Shown: positions 1 through 5,277 of the stretch, piece after piece
Layout: every line of letters begins with the position of its first letter
How positions within the stretch are numbered: the first letter of the stretch is position 1
Origin: Treponema sp.
GTDB taxonomy: Bacteria; Spirochaetota; Spirochaetia; Treponematales; Breznakiellaceae
DNA length: 5,277 nt
Direction: 5' to 3'
NCBI GenBank assembly: GCA_031266095.1
Contig: JAISBR010000103.1
Location: 1-5,277 of the forward strand
The notes under the pieces: model-generated
Seen by the model: the letters and a program-made list of their open reading frames with translations, nothing else
The model's database searches: none
Told to the model about the DNA's origin: nothing
Position numbers and translations under genes: made by a program

Positions 1-2433
1 AAGCCTGCGGTACAGGAGGTGGTCCCCGGTTTCTTTCACCGTATCCTCGGAGGCGAGTATCCAGGTGCCGTATTGCTTGTTCACGCCTTCAAGCCGGGAC
101 GCCAGGTTTACCGCGTTTCCCATAATCGTATAGTTCATCTTGTTTTCGGTACCCATGTTACCGGCAACCATGTAACCGGTATTAACGCCGATGCGGGTCA
201 GGAGCGGCTTTGGCGACATTTTTTCGGTCAGAATAGCCTGGTTTATATCCCGCTCTATCCGCTTCATGGTTATAGCGGAAACACAGGCCCGCAGGGGATG
301 GTCAGGCAGGTCCAGCGGCGCGCCGAAGAAGGCAATGATCGCGTCGCCTTCGTACTTATCGATAGTTCCCTTTTCCGTAAGAACCACATTACTCATGGCG
401 GTCAGGTAACGATTGAGAAGGCTTACCAGGTCTTCAGGGTCAATCTTCTCGGATATGGTGGAAAATCCCTGCACATCGGTAAAAACGGCGCTCATCATGC
501 GCTTGACCCCGCCAAGGTGCAGGCGGGAAGGATCGGAAATAATTTCTTTTACCAAATCGCCTGAAACATAGGTAGAAAAGGCTTCGCGGATAAACTGTTT
601 TTCCCGTTCCGAACCGGAATGGGAAATTATTTCCCTGATGATGACGGCGCTTATCATGGCGAGCAGGGTTCCCAGGGGAGCGAATAAATAGCCGGTAAAG
701 CGCAGCAACAGCAGGGATCCCAGGGCAATGAGGACGGTTATGGCAAAGCCCAAGACCGCCCTCCTCAAGGGCGCAAGTTGTACGCTTACAATGAAAAACA
801 GCGGGACAAAGCAAATCGTAAAAATCATACTCCACCAGTAACCCAGGGGAATGATGAATGATTCCGAAAGGATCGTATCAAGTACCACCGCGTGGGTGCC
901 GACGTTCACATACGCTCCCCAAAAAGGATTTACCCCCATATCGGTGGTTCCCGTATCGACCCGGCCCAGAATGCAGAAATTATCCTGCAATATTTTGCCG
1001 CTCTTCCCGTTGATCTCCTCATACTTTTCGAGGTCTATGATCAGGCATTCCTCCAGATTCGCGATATATTCCACCTCTTCCTGAATGAGAGCGGCGCTGC
1101 CGGGATATTGCGCGCTGAGTTCAGCGGACAAGGCCCGCGTCTTTGCCGCCGGTTCAAGGGCGATAATTTCCCCAATCAGGGCACGGCTGAGGGCGCGGTA
1201 CTCCACATAAGCCGCGAACGATTCTTCGGAACAATTTTCCAGAGCGTGAGCTTTTGCCGCCGATATGGCGTCAAACAGTTCCGCCAGCTCAACGCTCATC
1301 AGGGAAACTTCCGCAAGGGAAGGATCAAACTGGGCAAAAAACGCAATATCCGTGGAGCCAAACGCCCGGCCATACTGCTCCAGTTCTATCTCAAGCTCAT
1401 CCATCAGGGAAAAGTCCGCGAAGGAAATATGCCGGTAACTGTCAAAGTAATTCTCTTTCGGCCAGTCAAGCATCATCATGCCGCCTGAATCCAGGGGAAT
1501 GCGTATGGTTTTTTTCCCCTCCGGCAGCTGGGCGTCTTTTATGAGCAGTTCCCGGCGCTTCAGTTCAATTTCGGGCCTGCCCAGGTAATCTATAAGGGGG
1601 GCAAAGGCAAGCTGCAGGTACCAGTGATCGTAGATGTTCTGGGCAAGATAGATCCGCCGCCTGATGCCGTCACTATCGATTTCCACGTTGGTAAAACCGG
1701 CGCCCTTCGCCGCCTCGGCAAAAGAAGGCAGGGACGGCAGTATATCGACAAACGGCCCGTTATGCGCGTCCGGCGCGGCCCGTACCGGATAGGAAAACAG
1801 CTGTTCCGCCATAGGGCGGCGTCCGGCCTGGTCTCTGTCGGTCAAAGGGATAGAACGCAGGTTCAGCGTAACCCAGCTGTTCCCGAAGAGGGCGGACGCC
1901 TGGGCCAGGTAGAGATCGTTATCCCGGGCTACACCCTGGGCCTTCCCGAAGAGGCTGTCCCGCTCACCCCGGATAAGTTCCGACAGGGCGGACAGGTAGT
2001 CCTCAATATCGGAACCGCCCAGCCTGCCGGCCCGCAGAGCGGAAAAAACATCCTGAGTGACGGTGTCAATTTCAGAAAAGGTCTGGTCAAAATCCGCGAG
2101 CAGGCCCTGATTCAGGTAGATGCTGTCCACCCCCTGCGGCCCCTTGTCGATAAACTCAATATCGAAAATAGCCGTCTTGGCCCCGTATTCCTTAAGCCGC
2201 AGCAGACCGTCGGCTGTTACCGAGCGGGGCCAGGGAAATACACCATTATACGCTATAGCGCTGTCATCAACGTCGAGGAACACAACGTTATCGATCCGTT
2301 CCCGCTGCGCCCTGAAGTGGAGCGCGAAATCATAGAACCTTTCCTCAAGCGGACCAAGAAAACCCAGCACATAAAGAAGGGAGAAAAAAAGCGCGGGACC
2401 AAGGCCGATAAGAACATTTTCCCGGAATTTCAT
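1..2433 (-). CDS. CHASE2-domain class III adenylate cyclase, membrane bound (C-terminus cut by window edge)
   Basis: The reverse frame is open for 811 codons from the ATG at 2431-2433 to the left edge. It has an N-terminal membrane segment (about residues 6-26), then a CHASE2 sensor domain outside the membrane. CHASE2 begins near 30 (RFYDFALHFR, VVFLDVDDSAIA, FPWPRS, AIFDIEF) and ends near 525. Three membrane segments follow (about 528-551, 558-579, 582-603), then a cytoplasmic catalytic domain from about 640. Catalytic residues visible are metal-binding Asp653 (FTDVQGF) and Asp697 (KYEGD), adenine-selecting Lys693 and Thr769 (NYTIMGN), and transition-state Asn776 and Arg780 (VNLASRLE). The Lys/Thr pair points to ATP and cAMP, not cGMP. 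Residues 345-480 are a mostly helical stretch within CHASE2, which makes the domain long. Only the final tens of residues seem missing (the sequence stops at DHLLYRRL). The weak ribosome site has short spacing; a TTG four codons upstream is a poorer start. It is probably the last or a later gene of the lipoprotein operon. The CHASE2 ligand is unknown. Confidence 0.95.
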   Translation of the reverse strand, partial: MKFRENVLIGLGPALFFSLLYVLGFLGPLEERFYDFALHFRAQRERIDNVVFLDVDDSAIAYNGVFPWPRSVTADGLLRLKEYGAKTAIFDIEFIDKGPQGVDSIYLNQGLLADFDQTFSEIDTVTQDVFSALRAGRLGGSDIEDYLSALSELIRGERDSLFGKAQGVARDNDLYLAQASALFGNSWVTLNLRSIPLTDRDQAGRRPMAEQLFSYPVRAAPDAHNGPFVDILPSLPSFAEAAKGAGFTNVEIDSDGIRRRIYLAQNIYDHWYLQLAFAPLIDYLGRPEIELKRRELLIKDAQLPEGKKTIRIPLDSGGMMMLDWPKENYFDSYRHISFADFSLMDELEIELEQYGRAFGSTDIAFFAQFDPSLAEVSLMSVELAELFDAISAAKAHALENCSEESFAAYVEYRALSRALIGEIIALEPAAKTRALSAELSAQYPGSAALIQEEVEYIANLEECLIIDLEKYEEINGKSGKILQDNFCILGRVDTGTTDMGVNPFWGAYVNVGTHAVVLDTILSESFIIPLGYWWSMIFTICFVPLFFIVSVQLAPLRRAVLGFAITVLIALGSLLLLRFTGYLFAPLGTLLAMISAVIIREIISHSGSEREKQFIREAFSTYVSGDLVKEIISDPSRLHLGGVKRMMSAVFTDVQGFSTISEKIDPEDLVSLLNRYLTAMSNVVLTEKGTIDKYEGDAIIAFFGAPLDLPDHPLRACVSAITMKRIERDINQAILTEKMSPKPLLTRIGVNTGYMVAGNMGTENKMNYTIMGNAVNLASRLEGVNKQYGTWILASEDTVKETGDHLLYRRL

Positions 2434-2435
2434 CG

Positions 2436-2440
2436 TCCTT
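2436..2440 (-). promoter_or_regulatory. Ribosome binding site of the cyclase gene (short spacing)
   Basis: AAGGA on the minus strand ends only 2 nt before the cyclase ATG. This is closer than the usual 5-9 nt, so initiation may be weak or helped by translation of the small upstream gene, whose stop codon is 34 bp away. Confidence 0.45.
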
Positions 2441-2467
2441 ATATCCAAACATCAAAACAGCCCGGAG

Positions 2468-2635
2468 TCAAGCCGCGCCGGTGTCCGCGGCTTCCAGGAC
2501 GAACCGGGCCGCCGTAGCATAAGACAGGGAGGGCGACTCCAAGGCGGCCTCCAGTTCGTCCGCGGTCTGGGCCCCGGCCGCTGTCGTCAGCGCCAGGAAC
2601 GCCGCCGCTATTACTATACTCATAACGTTTCGCAT
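2468..2635 (-). CDS. Small exported protein, 55 residues, function unknown (possibly truncated)
   Basis: The ATG at 2633-2635 opens a 55-codon frame ending in TGA at 2468-2470. Residues 1-22 look like a classical signal peptide: Arg2, a hydrophobic core MSIVIAAAFLALTTAA, and an AGA cleavage site before Gln23. The mature part, QTADELEAALESPSLSYATA followed by ARFVLEAADTGAA, is only 33 residues. I recall similar openings (an acidic helix, then a Tyr-x-x-Ala-Ala-Arg-Phe-Val-Leu-Glu-Ala-Ala run) at the N-termini of longer treponemal exported proteins. That is memory, not a search. If right, this is the N-terminal stub of such a protein with its body deleted. It sits 30 bp after the lipoprotein gene and 34 bp before the cyclase on the same strand, so it is probably in one operon with both. 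No strong Shine-Dalgarno is visible (GTGAGAAAAT precedes the ATG). An overlapping minus-strand frame at 2439-2645 lacks a signal peptide and is less convincing. Confidence 0.65.
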   Translation of the reverse strand: MRNVMSIVIAAAFLALTTAAGAQTADELEAALESPSLSYATAARFVLEAADTGAA

Positions 2636-2665
2636 ATTTTCTCACTTTGGCGCCGTGCGCTTTGC

Positions 2666-4657
2666 TCAGGGCACTATCTTGCGGATACGGTTATTGGCGG
2701 CGGCCCCCACATAGAGATTCCCCGCGCCGTCTACTGCCACGCCATCGGGCCAGCTAAATTGCGCCGCCGCAAGGGTTCCATCGGCAAAACCGGCCGTCCC
2801 GCTGCCGGCAAGGGTCGATACCACTCCGCCGGAGGTAATCTGGCGGATACGCTGATTACCAGAATCCGTCACATAGACAGTTCCCTCGCCGTCCACCGCC
2901 ACGCCTGAGGGCATATTAAATTGCGCCGTAGAACCGTCTCCGGCAAGGGTCGATACCACTCCGCCGGGGGTAATCTTGCGGATACGCTTATTCTGATAAT
3001 CTGCCACATAGACATTTCCCGCAGTGTCTACCGCCACGCCGATGGGCTCAATAAATTGCGCCGCCGTACCGGTTCCCTCGAGATAACCGGCTGAACTACC
3101 GGCAAAGGTCGATACCGTTCCGCCGGGGGTAATTTTGCGGATACGATGATTACCCTTATCTGCCACATAGACATTCCCCGCGCCGTCCACCGCCACGCCG
3201 GAAGGATTTCTAAATTCCGCCGCCGTACCGATTCCATTAGCATCACCGGGTGAACCGCTGCCGGCAAGGGTCGATACCGTTCCGCCGGGGGTAATCTTGC
3301 GGATACGGTGATTATTGGCATCCGCTACATAGACATTTCCCACAGTGTCTACCGCCACGCCGTTGGGAAAATCAAATTTCGCCGCCATACCGGTTCCCTC
3401 GTCATAACCCTGAGAACTGCCGGCAAGGGTCGTTACCGCTCCGGTGGATATCTCTATCTTGCGTATACGATGACTACCGCTATCCGCCACATAGACATTT
3501 CCCGCGCCGTCCAGCGCCACGCCTCTGGGTGAACTAAATTGCGCCGCCGCGGCGGGTCCGTCGGCAGTACCGGCCGTCCCGCTGCCGGCAAAGGTCGATA
3601 CATAGCTAACAACAACCGTCTCCGCCGTATACGTCCGGGTCGTACCGTCCGCCGCCGTCACCGTGAAGGACTGCGGCGTACTGAAGTTCACCGATGACCC
3701 GGAGGCCGGGCTCACCGACACTCCGTTATGGGTGATGGAGACGCTCATATTGCTTACAGGCGTCCCGAAGGGAACCTTGACGCTGATCGTCCCCGCACCC
3801 TCGTTTATCGTCCCCGCCGCCGTTACCGGGGCGGTAATACCAAACGCCGTTATCGATTTGGCGTCGTCCCGAACGGGGAACACGAGGTTTACCGTGTAGG
3901 CGGTGGTGAAGCCCATCCCCGCGCCGACAGTGAAGTCAGGGCTCGTGCCCAGGGCCAGAGTCTCCTGCCCCGATGAGCCGACATACGAGGAGGTCGCCAG
4001 CCCGTTCCGGGCAACCGGGCCGATATCCTGCTCGGCCAGAGCCGCGGTTACCGTTATTGCAACCGCCGCCGCCGGGTGATAATCAGCAAGGGCCGCCGTA
4101 TACACGGCGTTTCCGGAGTAGTCCGCGGTATAGGTCTGGCCCATGTAGTCCGCCGTAACGGCCGCGGGCATGGTATTGTCAAACACCATGGTGATTATGA
4201 CCTTATTGGGCTGGCCCGGCCCCACTTTTACCTTGGCGGAGCCGGTCCCCACGTGGAGATGCCCGGCGGGCAAATACGCCTCAGCCGCGGCCTGCCACTC
4301 TCCCGCCGAGAGGGGGACCGTGACCGTGGGTTTCCCCGGCGGCGCGATGGCGGTTTTGACGGTTGAACCCTTGGTCAGGGTAAGACTGAACTCCAGCTGG
4401 GCGATGGTCGCGTCTGAAACCGCGGAGCGGGAAGCGGACCGTTCCGCGCCGGGGAGCGTGATGGTTACCATGCTTTCGCCGTTTTCGCCGCCGTCCCCGC
4501 CCACATTTACGGGATGGGAGCAGGAAAGCGGGATAAGACAGGCCGCCAGGAGCAGGAGCGCCGCGGCGGAGAGGGCCTTTTTCGCTGTTTTTCGGTAGTT
4601 ATTTACGCAAAATGTATGGGAGGGGGGGGGGGGGGCTGGTGGGTTTGAAAGATACAC
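2666..4657 (-). CDS. Predicted lipoprotein with DUF5018-like domain and six-blade NHL beta-propeller; start disrupted by a homopolymer
   Basis: The frame is open for 663 codons from a GTG at 4655-4657 to TGA at 2666-2668. In GTG numbering, residues 22-46 look like a lipoprotein signal: basic RKTAKK, then hydrophobic ALSAAALLLL, then a lipobox at LAAC (Cys40), with a second candidate at Cys46. A Gly-rich linker follows, then beta-rich sequence to about 260. A DUF5018-like domain covers about 263-348 (ITAFGITAP, GTISVKVPFGTPV, TVTAADGTTRTYT). Six NHL repeats cover 353-663, each with V-S-T-x-A-G, G-V-A-V-D-x-x-G-N-V-Y-V-A-D and R-I-R-K-I, which should close into a six-blade propeller. Such propellers bind proteins or other ligands; the partner is unknown. 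The GTG has no Shine-Dalgarno. The ATG at 4668-4670 has an ideal one but is +1 out of frame across a C14 run; with 13 C the product would have 667 residues. The protein is probably anchored outside the cytoplasm. First gene of the putative operon. Confidence 0.88.
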   Translation of the reverse strand: MYLSNPPAPPPPSHTFCVNNYRKTAKKALSAAALLLLAACLIPLSCSHPVNVGGDGGENGESMVTITLPGAERSASRSAVSDATIAQLEFSLTLTKGSTVKTAIAPPGKPTVTVPLSAGEWQAAAEAYLPAGHLHVGTGSAKVKVGPGQPNKVIITMVFDNTMPAAVTADYMGQTYTADYSGNAVYTAALADYHPAAAVAITVTAALAEQDIGPVARNGLATSSYVGSSGQETLALGTSPDFTVGAGMGFTTAYTVNLVFPVRDDAKSITAFGITAPVTAAGTINEGAGTISVKVPFGTPVSNMSVSITHNGVSVSPASGSSVNFSTPQSFTVTAADGTTRTYTAETVVVSYVSTFAGSGTAGTADGPAAAAQFSSPRGVALDGAGNVYVADSGSHRIRKIEISTGAVTTLAGSSQGYDEGTGMAAKFDFPNGVAVDTVGNVYVADANNHRIRKITPGGTVSTLAGSGSPGDANGIGTAAEFRNPSGVAVDGAGNVYVADKGNHRIRKITPGGTVSTFAGSSAGYLEGTGTAAQFIEPIGVAVDTAGNVYVADYQNKRIRKITPGGVVSTLAGDGSTAQFNMPSGVAVDGEGTVYVTDSGNQRIRQITSGGVVSTLAGSGTAGFADGTLAAAQFSWPDGVAVDGAGNLYVGAAANNRIRKIVP
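2669..3601 (-). repeat. Six in-frame tandem repeats encoding the NHL blades
   Basis: The DNA coding for each VSTxAG recurs with plus-strand GTCG[AT]TA starting at 2814, 2949, 3108, 3270, 3429 and 3594. The spacings are 135, 159, 162, 159 and 165 bp, all multiples of three. Long stretches are nearly identical, such as the plus-strand GTCTACCGCCACGCC type and CGCCGGGGGTAAT type. The 135-bp blade (fifth from the N-terminus) lacks about 8-10 residues between the AG and the AAQF of its neighbours. The conservation at DNA level suggests recent duplication or gene conversion between blades, so blade number could vary between strains. Confidence 0.9.
4622..4635. repeat. Homopolymer run of 14 G (C on the coding strand) within the lipoprotein N-terminus
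   Basis: Fourteen consecutive G on the plus strand are followed by C and preceded by GGGA. Read on the minus strand, the run begins 35 nt from the first base of the ATG at 4668-4670. With 14 C that ATG reads 24 codons and stops at TAA (ending PYILRK). With 13 or 16 C it reads straight into the lipoprotein signal peptide. Runs this long slip readily during replication, which is the basis of contingency loci, and they are also prone to sequencing error. Confidence 0.85.
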
Positions 4658-4667
4658 GATGGCCGGT

Positions 4668-4683
4668 CATAATTGCACTCCTT
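4668..4683 (-). promoter_or_regulatory. Strong ribosome binding site and ATG of the lipoprotein gene
   Basis: Minus-strand AAGGAG (4678-4683) is followed by 7 nt and then ATG (4668-4670). Sequence and spacing are near ideal and far better than anything upstream of the in-frame GTG at 4657. This is the main reason to place the true start here and to read the C14 run as a frame switch. Confidence 0.8.
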
Positions 4684-4702
4684 AAAAGGTCGTAATAACC
4701 AT

Positions 4703-4731
4703 ATAATAGCGTTCTTTTCCGAAAATTTCAA
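4703..4731 (-). promoter_or_regulatory. Sigma70-type promoter of the lipoprotein–cyclase block
   Basis: On the minus strand, TTGAAA (4726-4731) and TATTAT (4703-4708) are separated by exactly 17 bp. Both hexamers match consensus at five of six positions. Transcription would start near 4696, giving a leader of about 25 nt before the ATG at 4670. The local AT-richness contrasts with the GC-rich DNA on both sides. Confidence 0.72.
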
Positions 4732-4735
4732 CTTT

Positions 4736-4756
4736 ATTACGCATATACCGCGTAAT
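4736..4756. promoter_or_regulatory. Perfect 7-7-7 inverted repeat, probable operator
   Basis: ATTACGC, 7 bp, GCGTAAT: both arms pair without mismatch. The site begins 4 bp upstream of the -35 hexamer and is centred near -50 of the predicted start. That is a typical place for a dimeric activator and also possible for a repressor. It does not match the CRP consensus TGTGA-N6-TCACA, and I do not recognise the regulator. Confidence 0.6.
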
Positions 4757-4888
4757 TTCCTCGTATATAGCTCATTCGAGGCCGCCGCCGCCCACGCGGA
4801 GCGTCCGTTGCTGCCGGGGCGCGCCCGTTTTCCCCCGATATTGTTCCCCGGTCCGCGCGAAGGTGCCCACCTTTCCCGCGGCCGCTCC
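4757..4888. other. GC-rich intergenic spacer with a short palindrome, no gene seen
   Basis: No supported coding frame lies here. It contains a perfect AAGGTG-CC-CACCTT dyad (4860-4873) flanked by CGCG on both sides (4856-4859 and 4877-4880). There is no T-run after it on either strand, so I do not call it a terminator. CCGCGG and GCGGCCGC follow directly before the tandem array. Confidence 0.5.
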
Positions 4889-5049
4889 CTGTCCTAGACT
4901 GGAACAGCAGGCTGTCCTAGACTAGAACTGCAGGCTGTCCTAGACTGGAACTGTCGGCTGTCCTAGACTGGAACAGCAGGCTGTCCTAGACTGGAACAGC
5001 AGGCTGTCCTAGACTGGAACTGTCGGCTGTTCTAGACTGAAACAGCGGG
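4889..5049. repeat. Seven tandem copies of a 23-bp hairpin-forming repeat
   Basis: Units start at 4889, 4912, 4935, 4958, 4981, 5004 and 5027 with no spacer. The common core is CTGTCCTAGACTGGAAC; the tail is AGCAGG (units 1, 4, 5), TGCAGG (unit 2), TGTCGG (units 3, 6) or AGCGGG (unit 7). Units 1-3 and 4-6 form two 69-bp blocks differing at two bases, so the array grew partly by triplet duplication. Every unit contains CTAG, which puts TAG on both strands; with a 23-bp period any frame soon hits a stop, so the array is non-coding. The absence of spacers excludes CRISPR. Units 1, 4, 5 and 7 can fold into a 6-bp stem with one bulged A. Confidence 0.95.
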
Positions 5050-5088
5050 GACAGGCGGCATGGGCGGTGATACGGAGTAAGACTAAAC

Positions 5089-5118
5089 TTGACCTACAGC
5101 TCGGGGCATGATTACACT
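5089..5118 (+). promoter_or_regulatory. Candidate plus-strand promoter
   Basis: TTGACC (5089-5094), 18 bp, TACACT (5113-5118). The -35 matches consensus at five of six positions, the -10 at four of six. A start near 5125 would place the first perfect hairpin at the very 5' end of the transcript. Moderate at best from sequence alone. Confidence 0.35.
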
Positions 5119-5132
5119 GTGCCGTAAAGGAA

Positions 5133-5277
5133 GACTTACCGCTAAGTCAAATAAGTCAAATAAGTCGTGCGACACGAGGTCGCTTGAATAGCTGACTAAG
5201 ATATGAAAAGGAGGTGAGGAAAAGAAACATATCCTTCGGTCTACCCCTTCCATGTGGGGTAATGCTACCCGCCGGTG
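5133..5277 (+). ncRNA. Probable structured RNA, unidentified, continuing beyond the right edge
   Basis: No convincing protein frame is present, but perfect short stems follow one another. They are GACTTA/TAAGTC with a 4-nt loop (5133-5148), GCGAC/GTCGC with a 5-nt loop (5169-5183), GATATG/CATATC around a 22-nt purine-rich loop (5200-5233), and TACCCC/GGGGTA with an 8-nt loop (5242-5261). A competing stem, GGGTA/TACCC (5257-5270), excludes the last one. The strand is inferred from the upstream promoter-like pair and is uncertain, since perfect stems look alike on both strands. Candidates are an IscB omega RNA (HEARO type), which lies just before its nuclease gene, or a group II intron whose 5' end would be the GTGCG at 5167. 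The intron idea is weakened because that GTGCG is itself partly in a hairpin. Confidence 0.4.
5143..5166. repeat. Short tandem repeat TAAGTCAAA
   Basis: Two full 9-bp copies (5143-5151, 5152-5160) are followed by a partial third, TAAGTC (5161-5166). The first copy also forms the right arm of the GACTTA/TAAGTC hairpin, so the left arm could pair with any of the three copies. Confidence 0.85.

Noticed and set aside
1624..2517. Long plus-strand open frame of 297 codons opposite the cyclase
   Set aside because: It is antisense to the cyclase, whose domains and catalytic residues are clear. The predicted protein is Arg/Gly/Pro-rich with no recognisable domain. The frames at 19-564 and 892-1488 are rejected for the same reason.
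2439..2645. Minus-strand 68-codon frame from a GTG over the small exported protein
   Set aside because: It overlaps the signal-peptide frame almost fully, is rich in Gly/Arg/Pro from GC-rich out-of-frame reading, and has no signal or domain.
4856..4880. Intrinsic terminator at the AAGGTG/CACCTT dyad
   Set aside because: No U-run follows on either strand (TTTCCC on plus, CGCG on minus).
4673..4897. Plus-strand 74-codon frame in the intergenic region
   Set aside because: It runs through the minus-strand ribosome site, promoter and inverted repeat and ends in the first tandem unit. It has no ribosome site and no recognisable protein features.
4889..5049. CRISPR array
   Set aside because: The units abut with no spacers and no cas gene is present; this is a plain tandem repeat.
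5214..5277. Partial plus-strand gene starting at GTG 5214
   Set aside because: The AAGGAGG directly abuts the GTG, which is too close to act as its ribosome site. The 21 residues visible (starting VRKRNISFGLPLPCG) look like nothing I know, and the DNA is occupied by stems. It cannot be excluded without more sequence.

Overview
The window most resembles a spirochaete of the Treponema lineage, possibly one of the GC-richer gut treponemes. This rests on three things: the CHASE2–class III cyclase with its GNAVNLASRLE signature, a repeat-rich surface lipoprotein of a type I associate with termite-gut treponemes, and a small exported protein containing an ARFVLEAAD stretch that I associate with treponemal exported proteins. 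It is a judgement from protein style, not from a marker gene.

The left 4.67 kb is one minus-strand block that reads from right to left. A well-formed sigma70-type promoter (TTGAAA, 17 bp, TATTAT) lies at 4703-4731, with a perfect 7-7-7 inverted repeat directly upstream at 4736-4756. It drives a predicted lipoprotein with a six-blade NHL propeller (2666 to about 4657/4670). Next, 30 bp on, comes a 55-residue exported protein (2468-2635). After a further 34 bp comes a CHASE2-domain adenylate cyclase (1-2433, cut by the left edge). I see no terminator between these genes, so they are probably co-transcribed: a surface-exposed propeller, a small secreted protein and a membrane sensor that makes cAMP.

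The most notable point in this block is the start of the lipoprotein gene. The only start with a good Shine-Dalgarno sequence is the ATG at 4668-4670. It is out of frame with the rest of the gene because of a run of 14 C (G on the plus strand, 4622-4635). A run of 13 or 16 would restore the frame. This is either a phase-variable on/off switch, seen here in the OFF state, or a homopolymer length error.

The right 600 bp (4671-5277) holds no convincing protein gene. It contains a GC-rich spacer, an array of seven 23-bp tandem repeats at 4889-5049 that can fold into hairpins with a compensatory base change, a possible plus-strand promoter at 5089-5118, and a dense run of perfect short stems from 5133 to the right edge. 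The last part looks like the beginning of a structured RNA on the plus strand. I cannot name it. An IscB-linked omega RNA (HEARO) or the 5' end of a group II intron are the candidates to test with the sequence to the right.
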